DNA from: Acidobacteriaceae bacterium
Lineage (GTDB): Bacteria > Acidobacteriota > Terriglobia > Terriglobales > Acidobacteriaceae
NCBI GenBank assembly: GCA_003151435.1
Contig: PLXP01000226.1
Coordinates: 19,819 to 59,915 of the forward strand
Direction of reading: 5' to 3'
DNA: 40,097 nucleotides
The translations under genes and the position numbers were made by a program. Within the stretch, counting starts at the first letter, position 1, and the number at the start of each line of letters is the position of its first letter. Positions 10,378 through 19,500 of this stretch are shown here, in pieces. The notes beneath the pieces are model-generated. The model saw only the letters and a program-made list of their open reading frames with translations, was not told the DNA's origin and ran no database searches.

Positions 10378-11718
10378 GTGCTGGTGGCGGACGATCAGCC
10401 GCACATTCTTGAAGCAGTGGAACTGCTGCTGCGGCCGCAGGGTATCTATGTGGATTGCGCGCGATCGCCGCAACTGGTGCTGGAAGCGCTGGGCCAGAGC
10501 GACTACGATGTGGTGCTGATGGACCTGAACTACACGCGCGACACCACCTCAGGGCAGGAGGGTCTTGACCTGCTGGCGCGCATCCAGGAATTTGATGCGC
10601 GGCTGCCCGTGATCGTGATGACGGCGTGGGGCAACATCGACCTGGCCGTCGAAAGCATCAAGCGCGGCGCACGCGATTTTATCCAGAAGCCGTGGGAAAA
10701 CGAGCGCCTGTTGAGCTTGATCCGCGTTCACGCGGAGTTGCGGCAGGCGCTGCGCCACGCTCGTCAACTGGAGATGGAGAATCGGCTGCTGCGTGCGGAA
10801 GGCATGCCGGAGTTTGTGGCCGGCGCGCCATCGATGCAGCCGGTACTGGAGTTGATTGCGCAGGTTGGACCCTCCGATGCCAACGTGCTCATCACGGGCG
10901 AACATGGCACTGGAAAGGAAATTGTTGCCAAGCTGCTGCACGCGGCTTCGCCCCGGTCGCGCATGGCGCTGGTGGCGGTGAACGCGGGCGGACTGCCCGA
11001 GGGCACATTTGAGAGCGAGATTTTCGGCCATGTGAAGGGCGCGTTTACCGATGCGCGCACCGATCGCATTGGGCGCTTCGAACTGGCCAACAACGGCACG
11101 CTCTTTCTTGATGAGATCGCCAACGTTCCGTTGCGGCAGCAGGCAAAGCTGCTCCGCGTGCTGGAGACAGGCGAGCTGGAGCGCGTAGGCTCGTCGCAAA
11201 CGCGCCGCGTGGATGTGCGGGTTATTTCCGCCACCAACGCCAACGTGCACGAGGAGGCAGCGGCCGGAAATTTTCGAGAGGACCTGCTCTTTCGTCTCAA
11301 CACGGTGGAGATTCACCTGCCTGCGTTGCGCGAGCGGCGCGAGGATATTCCGCTGCTGGCGGCGCACTTTCTTGGACGCAACCGCACTCGATATCGCAAG
11401 CAGGTCAGCGGCTTTTCGCCTGCCGCCATGCAGCAGATGATGCAATATGCGTGGCCCGGCAACGTGCGCGAACTGGAGCACACCATTGAGCGCGCGGTGC
11501 TGCTATGCCGCGGCGAAGAAATTGAGCCGTCGAACCTGGCCATCACTGCCGCGCGGCCATCGACACAGTCGTTTGAGAACATGAGCATCGATGAAGTTGA
11601 AGCGCTGCTCATTCGCAAGGTGCTGCGACGCTGCGACGGCAATATCTCACAGGCGGCCGAGGCACTGGGCCTGAGCCGCGCGGCGCTCTACCGCCGCATT
11701 GAAAAATATGGCTTATGA
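10378..11718 (+). CDS. NtrC-family sigma-54 dependent response regulator
   Basis: The protein has a receiver domain (residues 1 to about 115, acidic pair DD at 5-6, phosphoryl-acceptor Asp about 49 in VVLMDLN), then a sigma-54 AAA+ domain with Walker A GEHGTGKE and the loop GAFTDA. Walker B is in LFLDEIAN, and the Arg-finger region is present. A Fis-type helix-turn-helix (ALGLSRAALYRRIEKYGL) forms the C-terminus. It would activate sigma-54 promoters when phosphorylated by the kinase encoded next, whose start it overlaps. The start is uncertain. The GTG at 10378 has no good Shine-Dalgarno sequence. An in-frame ATC at 10354 has GGAGG at 10343-10347 at ideal spacing and would add eight residues (I/M-S-K-Q-E-K-I-R) that complete the first beta strand. 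The loop carries Asp where the classical GAFTGA has Gly. Confidence 0.92.
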   Translation: MLVADDQPHILEAVELLLRPQGIYVDCARSPQLVLEALGQSDYDVVLMDLNYTRDTTSGQEGLDLLARIQEFDARLPVIVMTAWGNIDLAVESIKRGARDFIQKPWENERLLSLIRVHAELRQALRHARQLEMENRLLRAEGMPEFVAGAPSMQPVLELIAQVGPSDANVLITGEHGTGKEIVAKLLHAASPRSRMALVAVNAGGLPEGTFESEIFGHVKGAFTDARTDRIGRFELANNGTLFLDEIANVPLRQQAKLLRVLETGELERVGSSQTRRVDVRVISATNANVHEEAAAGNFREDLLFRLNTVEIHLPALRERREDIPLLAAHFLGRNRTRYRKQVSGFSPAAMQQMMQYAWPGNVRELEHTIERAVLLCRGEEIEPSNLAITAARPSTQSFENMSIDEVEALLIRKVLRRCDGNISQAAEALGLSRAALYRRIEKYGL

Positions 11719-13048
11719 GCAGCGCGGTACACGCAGGAACCGCCGCTCGGCAGTGCGCCGCGCATGGCTGTTTTCTTTTTGGCTGTCGTTGCCTGCGCTG
11801 CTTTTCGCCGCCATCCTGATTTACCGGGAGAAGATCACGGCCGCGCCGGCGATGCTCATTGCCGGGTGCTTGCTGCTGTATCTTCTGCTGGTCGCGGCCG
11901 CGCTGATTGAGAGCATGATTCGGCCGCTGCAGACGCTTTCAAACGTGGTGGCGTCGTTGCGCGAGGGCGACTACTCCTTTCGCGCTCGCGGGGCCCTGGC
12001 GCCCGACCCGCTGGGCGAACTGTCGGCAGAGGTGAATGCGCTGGCCGATCTGCTGCAGAAGCAGCGGGTGCGCTCGTTGGAAGCAACGGCGTTGCTGGCG
12101 CGCATTCTTGAGGTCATGCACGCGCCGCTGTTTGCGTTCGATCGCGAAGACCTGCTGCAACTGGTGAACACGGCTGGAACTCAGTTGCTGGGACTTCCTT
12201 ATGCGCGCTGCTTTGGGCACACCGCCGCCGAACTGGGACTGGAGGCGCTGCTGGCTTCGCCGGATCAGACCATTCATTCATTCGGAACCAAGCCGACGCG
12301 CTGGCTTCTGCGCAAGGCCAACTTCCGCCAGGACGGTGTTCCGCACACGCTGCTGCTGCTGGCCGACGTGAGCCTGCCTCTGCAGGAAGAAGAACAGGCT
12401 GCGTGGAAGCGGCTGATCCGCGTACTGGGCCATGAGCTCTCCAATTCGCTGGCGCCCATCAAGTCCATTGCCGGGAGCCTGCTGTCGCGGGTGGATCACA
12501 TGGACGGCGACCCGGATACGATTCGCGATTTTCGTCGCGGCCTGGGAGTGGTGGAGAGCCGCGCCGATGCCTTGCATCGATTCGTGCAGTCGTACCGGCT
12601 GCTGGCGCAGTTGCCGCCACCGCACTTGCGCGAGGTTGCGTTGGGGCCGCTGCTGGAGCAGGTTGTGTTGCTTGAGCAGCGCATTTCAGTGCAACTGGAC
12701 CCCGGTCCGCCGGTGACTCTCCACGCGGACCCCGACCAGTTGGAGCAGATGTTCATCAACCTGCTGGCCAACGCGGTGGATGCCACGCTGGACAACGGCG
12801 CGAAGGCGGTGCGCGTCAGTTGGCGGAATGTGGACTCGGCCGCAATGGTGACCATTGAGGATCGTGGGATGGGGATCGCGAACAGCGAGAACCTGTTTGT
12901 GCCGTTCTATACCACCAAGCCCAAGGGCAGCGGCGTGGGCCTGGCGCTGGCGCAGCAAATTGCGCGCGGACACGGCGGCGAAATCCAACTGGTCAATCGT
13001 GAGGATGGCGATGGGGCACGAGCCACTGTACGGCTCCCGGTTGCTTAA
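11708..13048 (+). CDS. NtrY-like membrane sensor histidine kinase
   Basis: This is a sensor kinase of about 446 residues. Two membrane spans lie near residues 20-40 and 48-70 with almost no periplasmic loop, so the signal may be sensed in or near the membrane. They are followed by a HAMP-like segment, a PAS-like region (about 130-230), an HisKA box with the motif LGHELSNSLAP, and a HATPase domain with N box NLLANAVDA, G1 DRGMGI and G2 GSGVGLALA. The ATG at 11708 overlaps the regulator gene by 11 bp. A TTG at 11699 is an alternative start. The architecture matches NtrY-type partners of NtrC regulators. With the upstream operon it may sense envelope or substrate stress and control exporter expression. 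That role is inferred. Confidence 0.92.
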   Translation: MAYEQRGTRRNRRSAVRRAWLFSFWLSLPALLFAAILIYREKITAAPAMLIAGCLLLYLLLVAAALIESMIRPLQTLSNVVASLREGDYSFRARGALAPDPLGELSAEVNALADLLQKQRVRSLEATALLARILEVMHAPLFAFDREDLLQLVNTAGTQLLGLPYARCFGHTAAELGLEALLASPDQTIHSFGTKPTRWLLRKANFRQDGVPHTLLLLADVSLPLQEEEQAAWKRLIRVLGHELSNSLAPIKSIAGSLLSRVDHMDGDPDTIRDFRRGLGVVESRADALHRFVQSYRLLAQLPPPHLREVALGPLLEQVVLLEQRISVQLDPGPPVTLHADPDQLEQMFINLLANAVDATLDNGAKAVRVSWRNVDSAAMVTIEDRGMGIANSENLFVPFYTTKPKGSGVGLALAQQIARGHGGEIQLVNREDGDGARATVRLPVA

Positions 13049-13062
13049 CGCAATGAAGTGAC

Positions 13063-14292
13063 TTAGTCGCAGACCAGCGCGGCATTTGAGAAGTCAAGGG
13101 GCTCGTTTGTCTCAGGCTCTTCGTGGGCGTCCACGCCGCCGGTAAGCTGAGCCGTGAAAAACGTATCCACCTGCTCCAGCACTGCCGCACCGGTCTTTGC
13201 GTGGTAGATCGCCGCCCGCAGCCTGGCTCCGCCCGGCACGCCGTGGGTGAACCACGAAGCGAACTGCTTCATCTTGCCGGCTGTCTCGCCCATGCGCCCG
13301 TCGCGCGGCAGCGATTGCGATGCCTCGGCCTCTTCCAGCAGCATCTTGAAATAAGCGCGAATCATGCGGTAGCGATCCTCGACCGTCGGACGCTCGTAGC
13401 TGCCTGTCGCCGTGTATTGCGCAATCTGGCGGAAGATCCACGGATTGGCTGGCGCGGCGCGCCCGATCATCACGGCGTCGCAGCCGGTGTGCGCCACCAT
13501 GGTGGCCGCGTCTTCCGGGGTGCGAATGTCGCCGTTGCCGATCACGGGAATGCTCACCGCCTGCTTGACGGCGGCAATCCACTCCCAGCGTGCCTGGCCG
13601 GTGTATCCCTGTTCGCGGGTGCGAGCGTGCAGGGCCACGGCGTTCAACCCTTCGGCCTCGGCCATGCGGGCGAGTTCAACGCACACAATCTGTGCGTCGT
13701 TCCAGCCCATCCGGAACTTGACGGTGAAGGGGATTGTGACGGCGTTGCGCACGGTGCGGAAGATTTCGCCGATCTTCGGCAAGTCGCGCAGCAGGCCTGA
13801 GCCGCCGTTGCAGCCCACCACGCGTTTAGCGGGGCAGCCGAGGTTCAGGTCCACAGTATCGAAGCCCGTGTCCTGGACGATGCGAGCGGCCTCAGCAAGC
13901 GTTTCAGGGTTGGAGCCGAAGAGTTGCGCGCCGATGGGGTGTTCGTCGTCGTAGAAGGTCAGGTAGCGGCGGCGTTTCGATTCCCGCATCCGCGACAAGC
14001 CGTCGGCGGAGGTGAACTCGGTCATCAGCAGGCCGCATCCGGACTGGGCGTTGGTGACTTCGGCATCGATCTGAGCCGCACCCTGCCCGGCTGCGAGACC
14101 CGTTTCGACATCTGTGGACGCGGTGCCCAAGGGGGAGTTGGCCCCACCGCAGGTGGAAAACAGGCTGGCGTGGCGGATGAAGCGCCGAAAGACCGTATCG
14201 GTAACCCCGGCCATGGGAGCCAGCATCGTGGCGGGACTTACAACCACCGTTCCGAGGCGCACTTCGGCAGGCACCCGCGCCTCCTCAGGCAT
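13063..14292 (-). CDS. dusB: tRNA-dihydrouridine synthase, DusB-like
   Basis: This flavoenzyme reduces specific uridines of tRNA to dihydrouridine. The N-terminus has the FMN-binding motif LAPMAGVTDTVFRR. The active-site Cys is residue 153 in LNLGCPAKRV, followed by the Gly-rich turn GCNGGSGLL. KFRMGW, HARTREQGYTG and GNGDI follow, as expected for the TIM barrel. The C-terminal helical tRNA-binding domain follows (FKMLLEE through FTHGVPGG). The start at 14292 (MPEEARVPAEV) is chosen because the longer frame to 14397 runs into the inverted repeat at 14354-14480 and encodes a low-complexity peptide. Residues 41-84 form an insertion, rich in small residues, that typical DusB proteins lack. The gene converges on the kinase gene with a 14 bp gap. 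Assignment to DusB rather than DusA or DusC is by overall motif similarity. Confidence 0.9.
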   Translation of the reverse strand: MPEEARVPAEVRLGTVVVSPATMLAPMAGVTDTVFRRFIRHASLFSTCGGANSPLGTASTDVETGLAAGQGAAQIDAEVTNAQSGCGLLMTEFTSADGLSRMRESKRRRYLTFYDDEHPIGAQLFGSNPETLAEAARIVQDTGFDTVDLNLGCPAKRVVGCNGGSGLLRDLPKIGEIFRTVRNAVTIPFTVKFRMGWNDAQIVCVELARMAEAEGLNAVALHARTREQGYTGQARWEWIAAVKQAVSIPVIGNGDIRTPEDAATMVAHTGCDAVMIGRAAPANPWIFRQIAQYTATGSYERPTVEDRYRMIRAYFKMLLEEAEASQSLPRDGRMGETAGKMKQFASWFTHGVPGGARLRAAIYHAKTGAAVLEQVDTFFTAQLTGGVDAHEEPETNEPLDFSNAALVCD

Positions 14293-14353
14293 GGCGTGCT
14301 CTTTGGGGTTATCCCAATCCTTGTTGACCGTGAAGCCTTTACCTGCCATAAAT

Positions 14354-14480
14354 GCAGCCTCTAGCTGCCAGCTCCTAGCCTCTAGCCCTTTCTTCACGCG
14401 TCTTGCCCCTCAGGTAAGACCCGAAGTGCCAGACTCCAAGACACCAGCTAGAAGCTAGCGGCTAGAAGCTAAAAGCTGCC
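14354..14480. repeat. REP-like inverted repeat built from GCTAGAA-type units
   Basis: The left arm (14354-14387) and the right arm (14446-14480) are imperfect reverse complements, separated by about 58 bp. Each arm is itself a short tandem of CTAGC/GCTAGAAGC units. The element separates dus from rpmE and could form a long hairpin. It is read through in the extended dus frame as a low-complexity peptide, which supports the shorter dus start. Confidence 0.65.
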
Positions 14481-14495
14481 TCTCCAAACATACGT

Positions 14496-14519
14496 GGGCC
14501 TCCGCCGTGGCGGAGGCCC
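14496..14519 (-). terminator. Perfect 11-bp stem-loop downstream of rpmE
   Basis: GGGCCTCCGCC and GGCGGAGGCCC pair perfectly across a 2-base spacer, 31 bp after the rpmE stop. On the minus strand a short mixed T-containing tract (ATGTTT) follows. It probably ends rpmE transcription, although the U-tract is weak. Confidence 0.55.
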
Positions 14520-14549
14520 GATGGTGCTAAAACCTTGCCGCAGCGCCGT

Positions 14550-14774
14550 TTACTTGGCGATTTGGCTGTCTGCCTTGGCGTACTTCCGGCGGAAGCGCTC
14601 CACGCGTCCAGCCGTATCCACCAGCCTCTGCTTGCCGGTAAAGAACGGGTGGCAAACCGAGCAGATTTCTACGTGAATGTCGCCCTTGTGGGTCGAACGG
14701 GTCTCAAAGTTGTTTCCGCAGGCGCAAAGCACCCGCACCGCGGCATAATTCGGATGAATCTTTTCCTTGGGCAT
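14550..14774 (-). CDS. rpmE: 50S ribosomal protein L31
   Basis: This 74-residue ribosomal protein is a component of the large subunit near the central protuberance. It opens [10 protein letters not shown] and has the zinc-ligand Cys pattern of the C+ form: C17 and C19 in LCACGN, then C38 and C41 in [12 protein letters not shown]. The tail with the RVERFRRKY motif is normal. The C+ paralogue is the zinc-containing form, normally used when zinc is sufficient. The gene is monocistronic, with a good sigma-70 promoter at 14807-14835 and a hairpin after the stop. AGGAAAGG lies about 13 bases before the ATG, slightly further than ideal. Confidence 0.97.
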   Translation of the reverse strand: MPKEKIHPNYAAVRVLCACGNNFETRSTHKGDIHVEICSVCHPFFTGKQRLVDTAGRVERFRRKYAKADSQIAK

Positions 14775-14806
14775 CGTCTGATTAAGACCTTTCCTGCAAT
14801 CTTCTT

Positions 14807-14835
14807 ATTGTAGGGTGATTTCAACCGATTGGCAA
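14807..14835 (-). promoter_or_regulatory. Sigma-70 type promoter of rpmE
   Basis: Read on the minus strand: TTGCCA at 14835-14830, a 17-base spacer, and TACAAT at 14812-14807. Each hexamer differs by one base from consensus. The predicted transcription start is about 14800, giving a leader of about 25 bases before rpmE. Confidence 0.7.
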
Positions 14836-14870
14836 TTCTGGGCGTCACTCACCGAGGCCATAGTTGGGCC

Positions 14871-14876
14871 TATAAT
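14871..14876 (+). promoter_or_regulatory. -10 element TATAAT upstream of the monoheme cytochrome gene
   Basis: A consensus TATAAT lies 66 bases before the ATG at 14943. No good -35 hexamer is found at 16-18 bases upstream, so this promoter may need an activator. The predicted leader is about 60 bases. Confidence 0.5.
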
Positions 14877-14942
14877 GGGGGGCACAAATTCAAACCAGCT
14901 GCCAGATGCCGTTCCCTGACACCTGCAACTGAGGAGACACAC

Positions 14943-15476
14943 ATGCTCAAGCCGCTGCTCCTCCTACCCGTTGTGTTCGTTCTCGGGTACCATCCTGCGA
15001 TTCTGTCGGCGTCGAACCCGCAGGCAAGCTCTCAGACGCCGGCTGCCGGGGCCAAGGCTCCCGCAAAGACCAGTTCTGAAGTTCCGGCCCACGTGAAGAA
15101 GATCTATGAAGTCGATTGCGCGCTTTGTCATGGAGCCAACGGAAACGGCAAGACCGACCTGGCCAGCGACATGAAGCTGACGCTCGGAGATTTCACCGAT
15201 CCAAAAACCCTGGCTCCGATGACCGACCAGCAACTGTTCGACCTGATTCGCAAAGGCAAAGACAAGATGCCGCCCGAGGAAGAGGGCCGCGCAAAGAACG
15301 ATGACCTTCGGCACCTGATCGCATACCTCCGGAGCATGGCCAAGGATCAGCCAGCCCCGGCAGCCGCACCGCCCGAGTCTGCGCCCGCGGCTCCAACTGC
15401 GCCGGCAACTCCAGCGCCCGCACCCGCACCTGAGGCTCCGGCTGCGCCGCCAACTCCAGCGCCCGGAACGAACTAA
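14943..15476 (+). CDS. Exported monoheme c-type cytochrome with Pro/Ala-rich tail
   Basis: This is a 177-residue exported protein. The ATG at 14943 has GAGGAG at 14931-14936, six bases upstream. The N-terminus MLKPLLLLPVVFVLGYHPAILSAS is a signal peptide or membrane anchor. One heme-binding motif, CALCH, is at residues 59-63. It is followed by GANGNGK and a plausible axial Met in KDKMPPEEE, as in the class I cytochrome c fold (cytochrome_CBB3 type). The last ~45 residues are almost only Pro and Ala, resembling a spacer through the periplasm. It probably carries electrons in the periplasm, with partners unknown. A frame extending back to 14829 lacks a ribosome-binding site and is rejected. Confidence 0.9.
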   Translation: MLKPLLLLPVVFVLGYHPAILSASNPQASSQTPAAGAKAPAKTSSEVPAHVKKIYEVDCALCHGANGNGKTDLASDMKLTLGDFTDPKTLAPMTDQQLFDLIRKGKDKMPPEEEGRAKNDDLRHLIAYLRSMAKDQPAPAAAPPESAPAAPTAPATPAPAPAPEAPAAPPTPAPGTN

Positions 15477-15499
15477 ACCGGTGGGCACACCCTGGACTG

Positions 15500-15527
15500 T
15501 GGCCGGCGGCCGTGAGACCGCCGGCCA
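15500..15527 (+). terminator. Hairpin terminator between convergent genes
   Basis: TGGCCGGCGG and CCGCCGGCCA form a perfect 10-bp stem with an 8-base loop, 23 bp after the cytochrome stop. GATTTA follows on the plus strand. It may serve both the cytochrome gene and the SGNH hydrolase gene coming from the other side. Confidence 0.6.
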
Positions 15528-15574
15528 GATTTATGCCGGCTGCGTTTGCGGCCGGATGCGTTTGACCAACACGC

Positions 15575-16387
15575 TTATTGCGCCAGTGCCTTCGCGATTC
15601 CCGCCTCAACCAGCGGGGCCATTAAGGCATACCCGGCGGGTGTAGGGTGGACACCGTCATTGCTCAGCGTGGCGGGCAGGCCGTCGCGCTGGTCCTTCAT
15701 GGCGGAGTGGTAATCCACGTAGACGTGTCCCTTGTCTGCCGCGAATGCCTTCATCCAGGTGTTGATGGCATCGACTTTCGGCGCGGGCTCAAGACCCGGA
15801 TGCCACGGAAAATCGAACGCCGGCAGGATGGAACAAAGCACGACGCGAATGTGATTGGCGGCGGCCAGATCGGCCATGGACTTCAGATTGTCTTCAGTCT
15901 CTTCCAGCGTCATGGGGCCGGTGTTTTCGGCGATATCGTTGATGCCGGCCAGGATCACCACCGCCTTGGGATGCAGATCGATCACATCCTGGCGGAACCG
16001 CAACACCATCTGCGGTGAGGTCTGTCCGCTGATGCCGCGGTTGATATAAGGCTTGCCGGGGAACGAGCCGTCGGACCCCGTGAAATGCCAGCCTTCCGTG
16101 ATGGAGTCGCCCATGAAGACGACGCGGTTTTCGTCAGGTGCGGGTGCGGGCAACATCCGATCAGCCTCCTTGAATCTTCCCAGCCAGGGCCAGTCATTCT
16201 TCAACTGCTCCTGGTGAGCCTTCTCCCATGCGGACGGGGGCGCGGGTGCTGGCGCGGCCTGCACCGCTGGAGGTGCTGCGGTTTCGGGCTTGGAGGCGGG
16301 CTCCTGCGCGGTGAGTGGGGCACAAAAACTGAATCCCGCCAGCAAAACGGCGGCAAACAAGGCGGCATGCATATGGATTCGTTTCAC
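15575..16387 (-). CDS. Exported SGNH/GDSL-family hydrolase
   Basis: This is a 270-residue esterase or lipase-like enzyme, probably periplasmic. The GTG at 16387 is chosen because GGGAG lies six bases upstream and the protein then starts VKRIHMHAALFAAVLLAGF, a good signal peptide. Family blocks are present: block I FMGDSITEGW with the nucleophile Ser, block II GISGQTS, block III AGINDI with the Asn, and block V DGVHPTPAGY with Asp and His. This set matches carbohydrate-esterase or platelet-activating-factor-hydrolase-like SGNH proteins acting on acetylated sugars. The substrate is not readable. An Ala/Pro-rich linker follows the signal peptide. Confidence 0.9.
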   Translation of the reverse strand: MKRIHMHAALFAAVLLAGFSFCAPLTAQEPASKPETAAPPAVQAAPAPAPPSAWEKAHQEQLKNDWPWLGRFKEADRMLPAPAPDENRVVFMGDSITEGWHFTGSDGSFPGKPYINRGISGQTSPQMVLRFRQDVIDLHPKAVVILAGINDIAENTGPMTLEETEDNLKSMADLAAANHIRVVLCSILPAFDFPWHPGLEPAPKVDAINTWMKAFAADKGHVYVDYHSAMKDQRDGLPATLSNDGVHPTPAGYALMAPLVEAGIAKALAQ

Positions 16388-16538
16388 GAGAATCTCCCAT
16401 TGCTTCAGTGCGATTGAGCGGCAAGTTGCACCCGGCTCGATGAGCGCGGATTGCAAGCCCGGTCGCGGAGGTATCGCTACGGCCTCTCCATCATAAGGGC
16501 AACAGCCTCATGGCGACGGGGTCACTCAGCGAGCAAGA

Positions 16539-16572
16539 AAAGGGCGGCCCACCTTTTGGTGGGCCGCCCTTT
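16539..16572 (-). terminator. Rho-independent terminator of the giant lipoprotein gene
   Basis: A perfect 15-bp stem (16539-16553 with 16558-16572) encloses a 4-base loop. On the minus strand it is followed by TTTTCTTGCT. It lies 23 bp after the stop of the 1565-codon gene and is the expected end of that transcript. Confidence 0.85.
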
Positions 16573-16594
16573 GCGATTGCAGCAGGTTTGAAAG

Positions 16595-19500
16595 TTATGG
16601 GATGTAGTCAACCTGCGTTTGTGTGGAGTTGCCGTTGGTGTCCTGCAACTGAATCTGCCAGTTGTACTGCACACCGGTGGTCAGGATGGATGGGGATGGA
16701 GTGTTGCTGGAATCTCCGGTGGGATCAGTACCCCACGTGATGGAGGTGATCGAACTGGAGAAGCCATTTGACTTGGAGTTATTACTCGGTATCTGCCAGA
16801 TCTGGTTTCCGTTGTTATCCGAAATGTAGAACTGGTAGGTGTAACTGCTGGCACTTGCCGGGTCAGTCCAAGTGAATGTTGGCTGCGTGCTGGTGCTGCT
16901 ACCAGTGGTGGGTGCGAGGTTGGTGGCAAACGCGTTCAGCACGGCAGTTACTGACGCAGTTACAGTTTCCGAGGTTCCGTTGTTGTAGGTGACCTTGAAG
17001 CCGTAAGCGTCGTTGACTGCTGGGGTGGTGCCGCCAATGCCCACATAGTACTGGAATTGGTTGCTGCCGCAGTCGGTGCATTTGCCCATATCAATCGGGT
17101 TGATGACGTGGGGGCCAGACATCAGCGTGACAGACACAGGAAGCTTGGTTCCCGCACGCACGTTAAAGTTGAGGTTGAATCCGCTACCGGTGATTCCCGA
17201 GAATGTTTGTGTCCAGTGTTGCGTTGTCACTGAAGCCGTGCTGCCGGCCGGGGCCAAAGTGAAGTTCGCGGTCTGGTTGCCCGACACTACGTAGGGAACC
17301 TTGTCGTTGTTGCCACCAGTGTTCGTGATATCCCCCGAATCTACCACTCCGTCGTTGTTCTGATCGAGGATCACAAAGAAGAAGTAATTGGTGCCATTGG
17401 GAACCTGGACCGTGTAATTCTGCGGACTCACCGGGCTTGCTACACGCGTGCCATAAGCATTCCCCGTGTTCTGATCGAAGAACCCTACATACAGTGGACC
17501 GGTAGGCGTCGCGCTAAACGTGATTGCGCCGGATACAGTGCTGCCGCCGGTGGGCGCGCCGATGGTCACGCTCAATGGAGTTCCGCCGCCGTAGACAGTC
17601 CACGGGCCTGCCACGCCTCCTACGTTACCGGAGGCACGGAAGTAGTAAGGTGTACTGTTCGAGAATTTCCCAGCCAGGCTTGGAATTGAATTGCTCAGGA
17701 ACCAGACGCCTGTGCCGTTTGCTCCGCCTGCCTTGATGTTGTAGCTGGTGGGGCTTGTGAAGGTCGAGCTTGTGCTCCACTGGATCGTGTACGAGGTTGG
17801 CAACTCTACCTTGTTGCCACTGCTTGGATGAGTTGTGATTGCCCCGAAGTTGACCACCACTCCCTGATCGATGGGGCTGATGGAATCGAGAGTGGGACCG
17901 GAGGTGAGCGTGTAGGCTGCCGGATCGGTCATGGTGGCTGAAGCGCCGGAATTGTTGGCGTTGGAGACATCTATGGGCGAGGTGCTCCCGGATGGGGCAG
18001 AGGCGTTTGCGTACCCGAATCCAAGTGTGTCCATCCATGAGGTCAGCGTATAGGCACCGGGTGGCACTCCGCGAATAGTGAATGCGCCCGCGGCCGAGAT
18101 GCTGGTTCCCAACGGATTGCCGCCGCAGTTGTTACTGTTCAGCGAAACATAAACCTGTCCCGTCTGCGCTCCGCCGTAACTTACCGTGCCTGAAACCGTG
18201 TAACCGAGCGAAGCGAGGATGTTTTCCTGATTCAGCGCGGTGTTGTTGACGACCACATTGGTCAGGGTGGCGGGATAAAACACAGAACTCGGTCCAGTTA
18301 TCGAAGGAGTAATCGTGTACGTCCCATTGGGAATGCTGGCGAAGGAGTAATTCCCGCTGCTGTCGGTGTTTGTGGTCTGCACCGGGCTGGTGTTGATGCT
18401 CAGCGTTATCTGCGGCAACGTTATGCCGCCGCAATTGTTGGTCAGGTCGATGTGGCCGCTCACCTGCGATCCGGCAGCGTTGACTGCAACCGTGTACGTG
18501 TTGGGGCCCACGGTGGTGCCCAGGTTGTCCTTCACCGAGGCGGCGATTGTAACTGTGCCCGTCGAGGTTGGCGTTCCAGCTATCGACAGCGTGTTCCCGC
18601 CGGTGTTGGTAGCGGTCAGGCCATTGGTCAAGCTGATAGCGGTTCCGTTTGTGGGAACAGCTACGGTGTTCACTGTCCACGTGTACGGAGCCGCGCCGCC
18701 GGTCGCATTGATCGCTCCGGAATAGGACTGGTTGACGGTTGCCGACGGCAGCGAAGTCGGGTTCGGTGCCGGCAGTGTTAACGGAGCCGGGTTGCTGACC
18801 ACGATGCTGTACAAGTACGGACCCACCGTCTGGTTCGTGACAGTATCCTTCACCGTCACATTGAACGTCACGGTAGTTGCCGAAGTAGGCGTTCCGGTAA
18901 TGTGCTGCGTGGGCCCGCTGAGAACCGCGCTCAAGCCATCCGCCGGCAGGCCGGTAATGGTCCAGTTATAGCTCCCGCTTCCGCCTGATAGGCTTATGGT
19001 CCCGTCGTACGTCGAGCCCACGGTTGCTGGTCCCGGTATGGAGGCACTCGGCGCGGGCAGCGTCAGCGCGCTATAGATTGTGATCGACAACGGAGCCGAC
19101 GCGGTGTTGCTGCTCGAATCGGTTGCGTTGGCAGTGAAGTTCGCAGTTCCTGCGGCCGTCGGCGAGCCGGAAACCACTCCGGCGCTCGACAAGGCCAGCC
19201 CGTACGTTGCAAGGTTGCTGGCCGAGGCCGTCCAGGTATAGCCGGACCCTGACCCGCCTCCGGCCGACAATGTCTGCGAGTAGCTAGTGCCTACGATTCC
19301 CGCGGGCAAACTCGCTGTGGTTATCGTCAACACGCTGTAGATCGAAACCGAGAAAGAGGCAGTTGCCGTATGGTTTTGCGAGTCGGTGACCTGGGCCGTA
19401 AAGGTCGCGGTTCCAGTGCTCGCGGGAGTGCCGGAGAGAACACCGGCGGAGGACAGGCTCAAGTTCAATGTCCCCAGGGTGCTGGCGGTTGTTGTCCACG

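Noticed and set aside
14293..14397. 35-codon N-terminal extension of the dus frame
   Set aside because: It reads through the inverted repeat into a low-complexity peptide and has no Shine-Dalgarno site. Family members start near MLAPMAGVTD.
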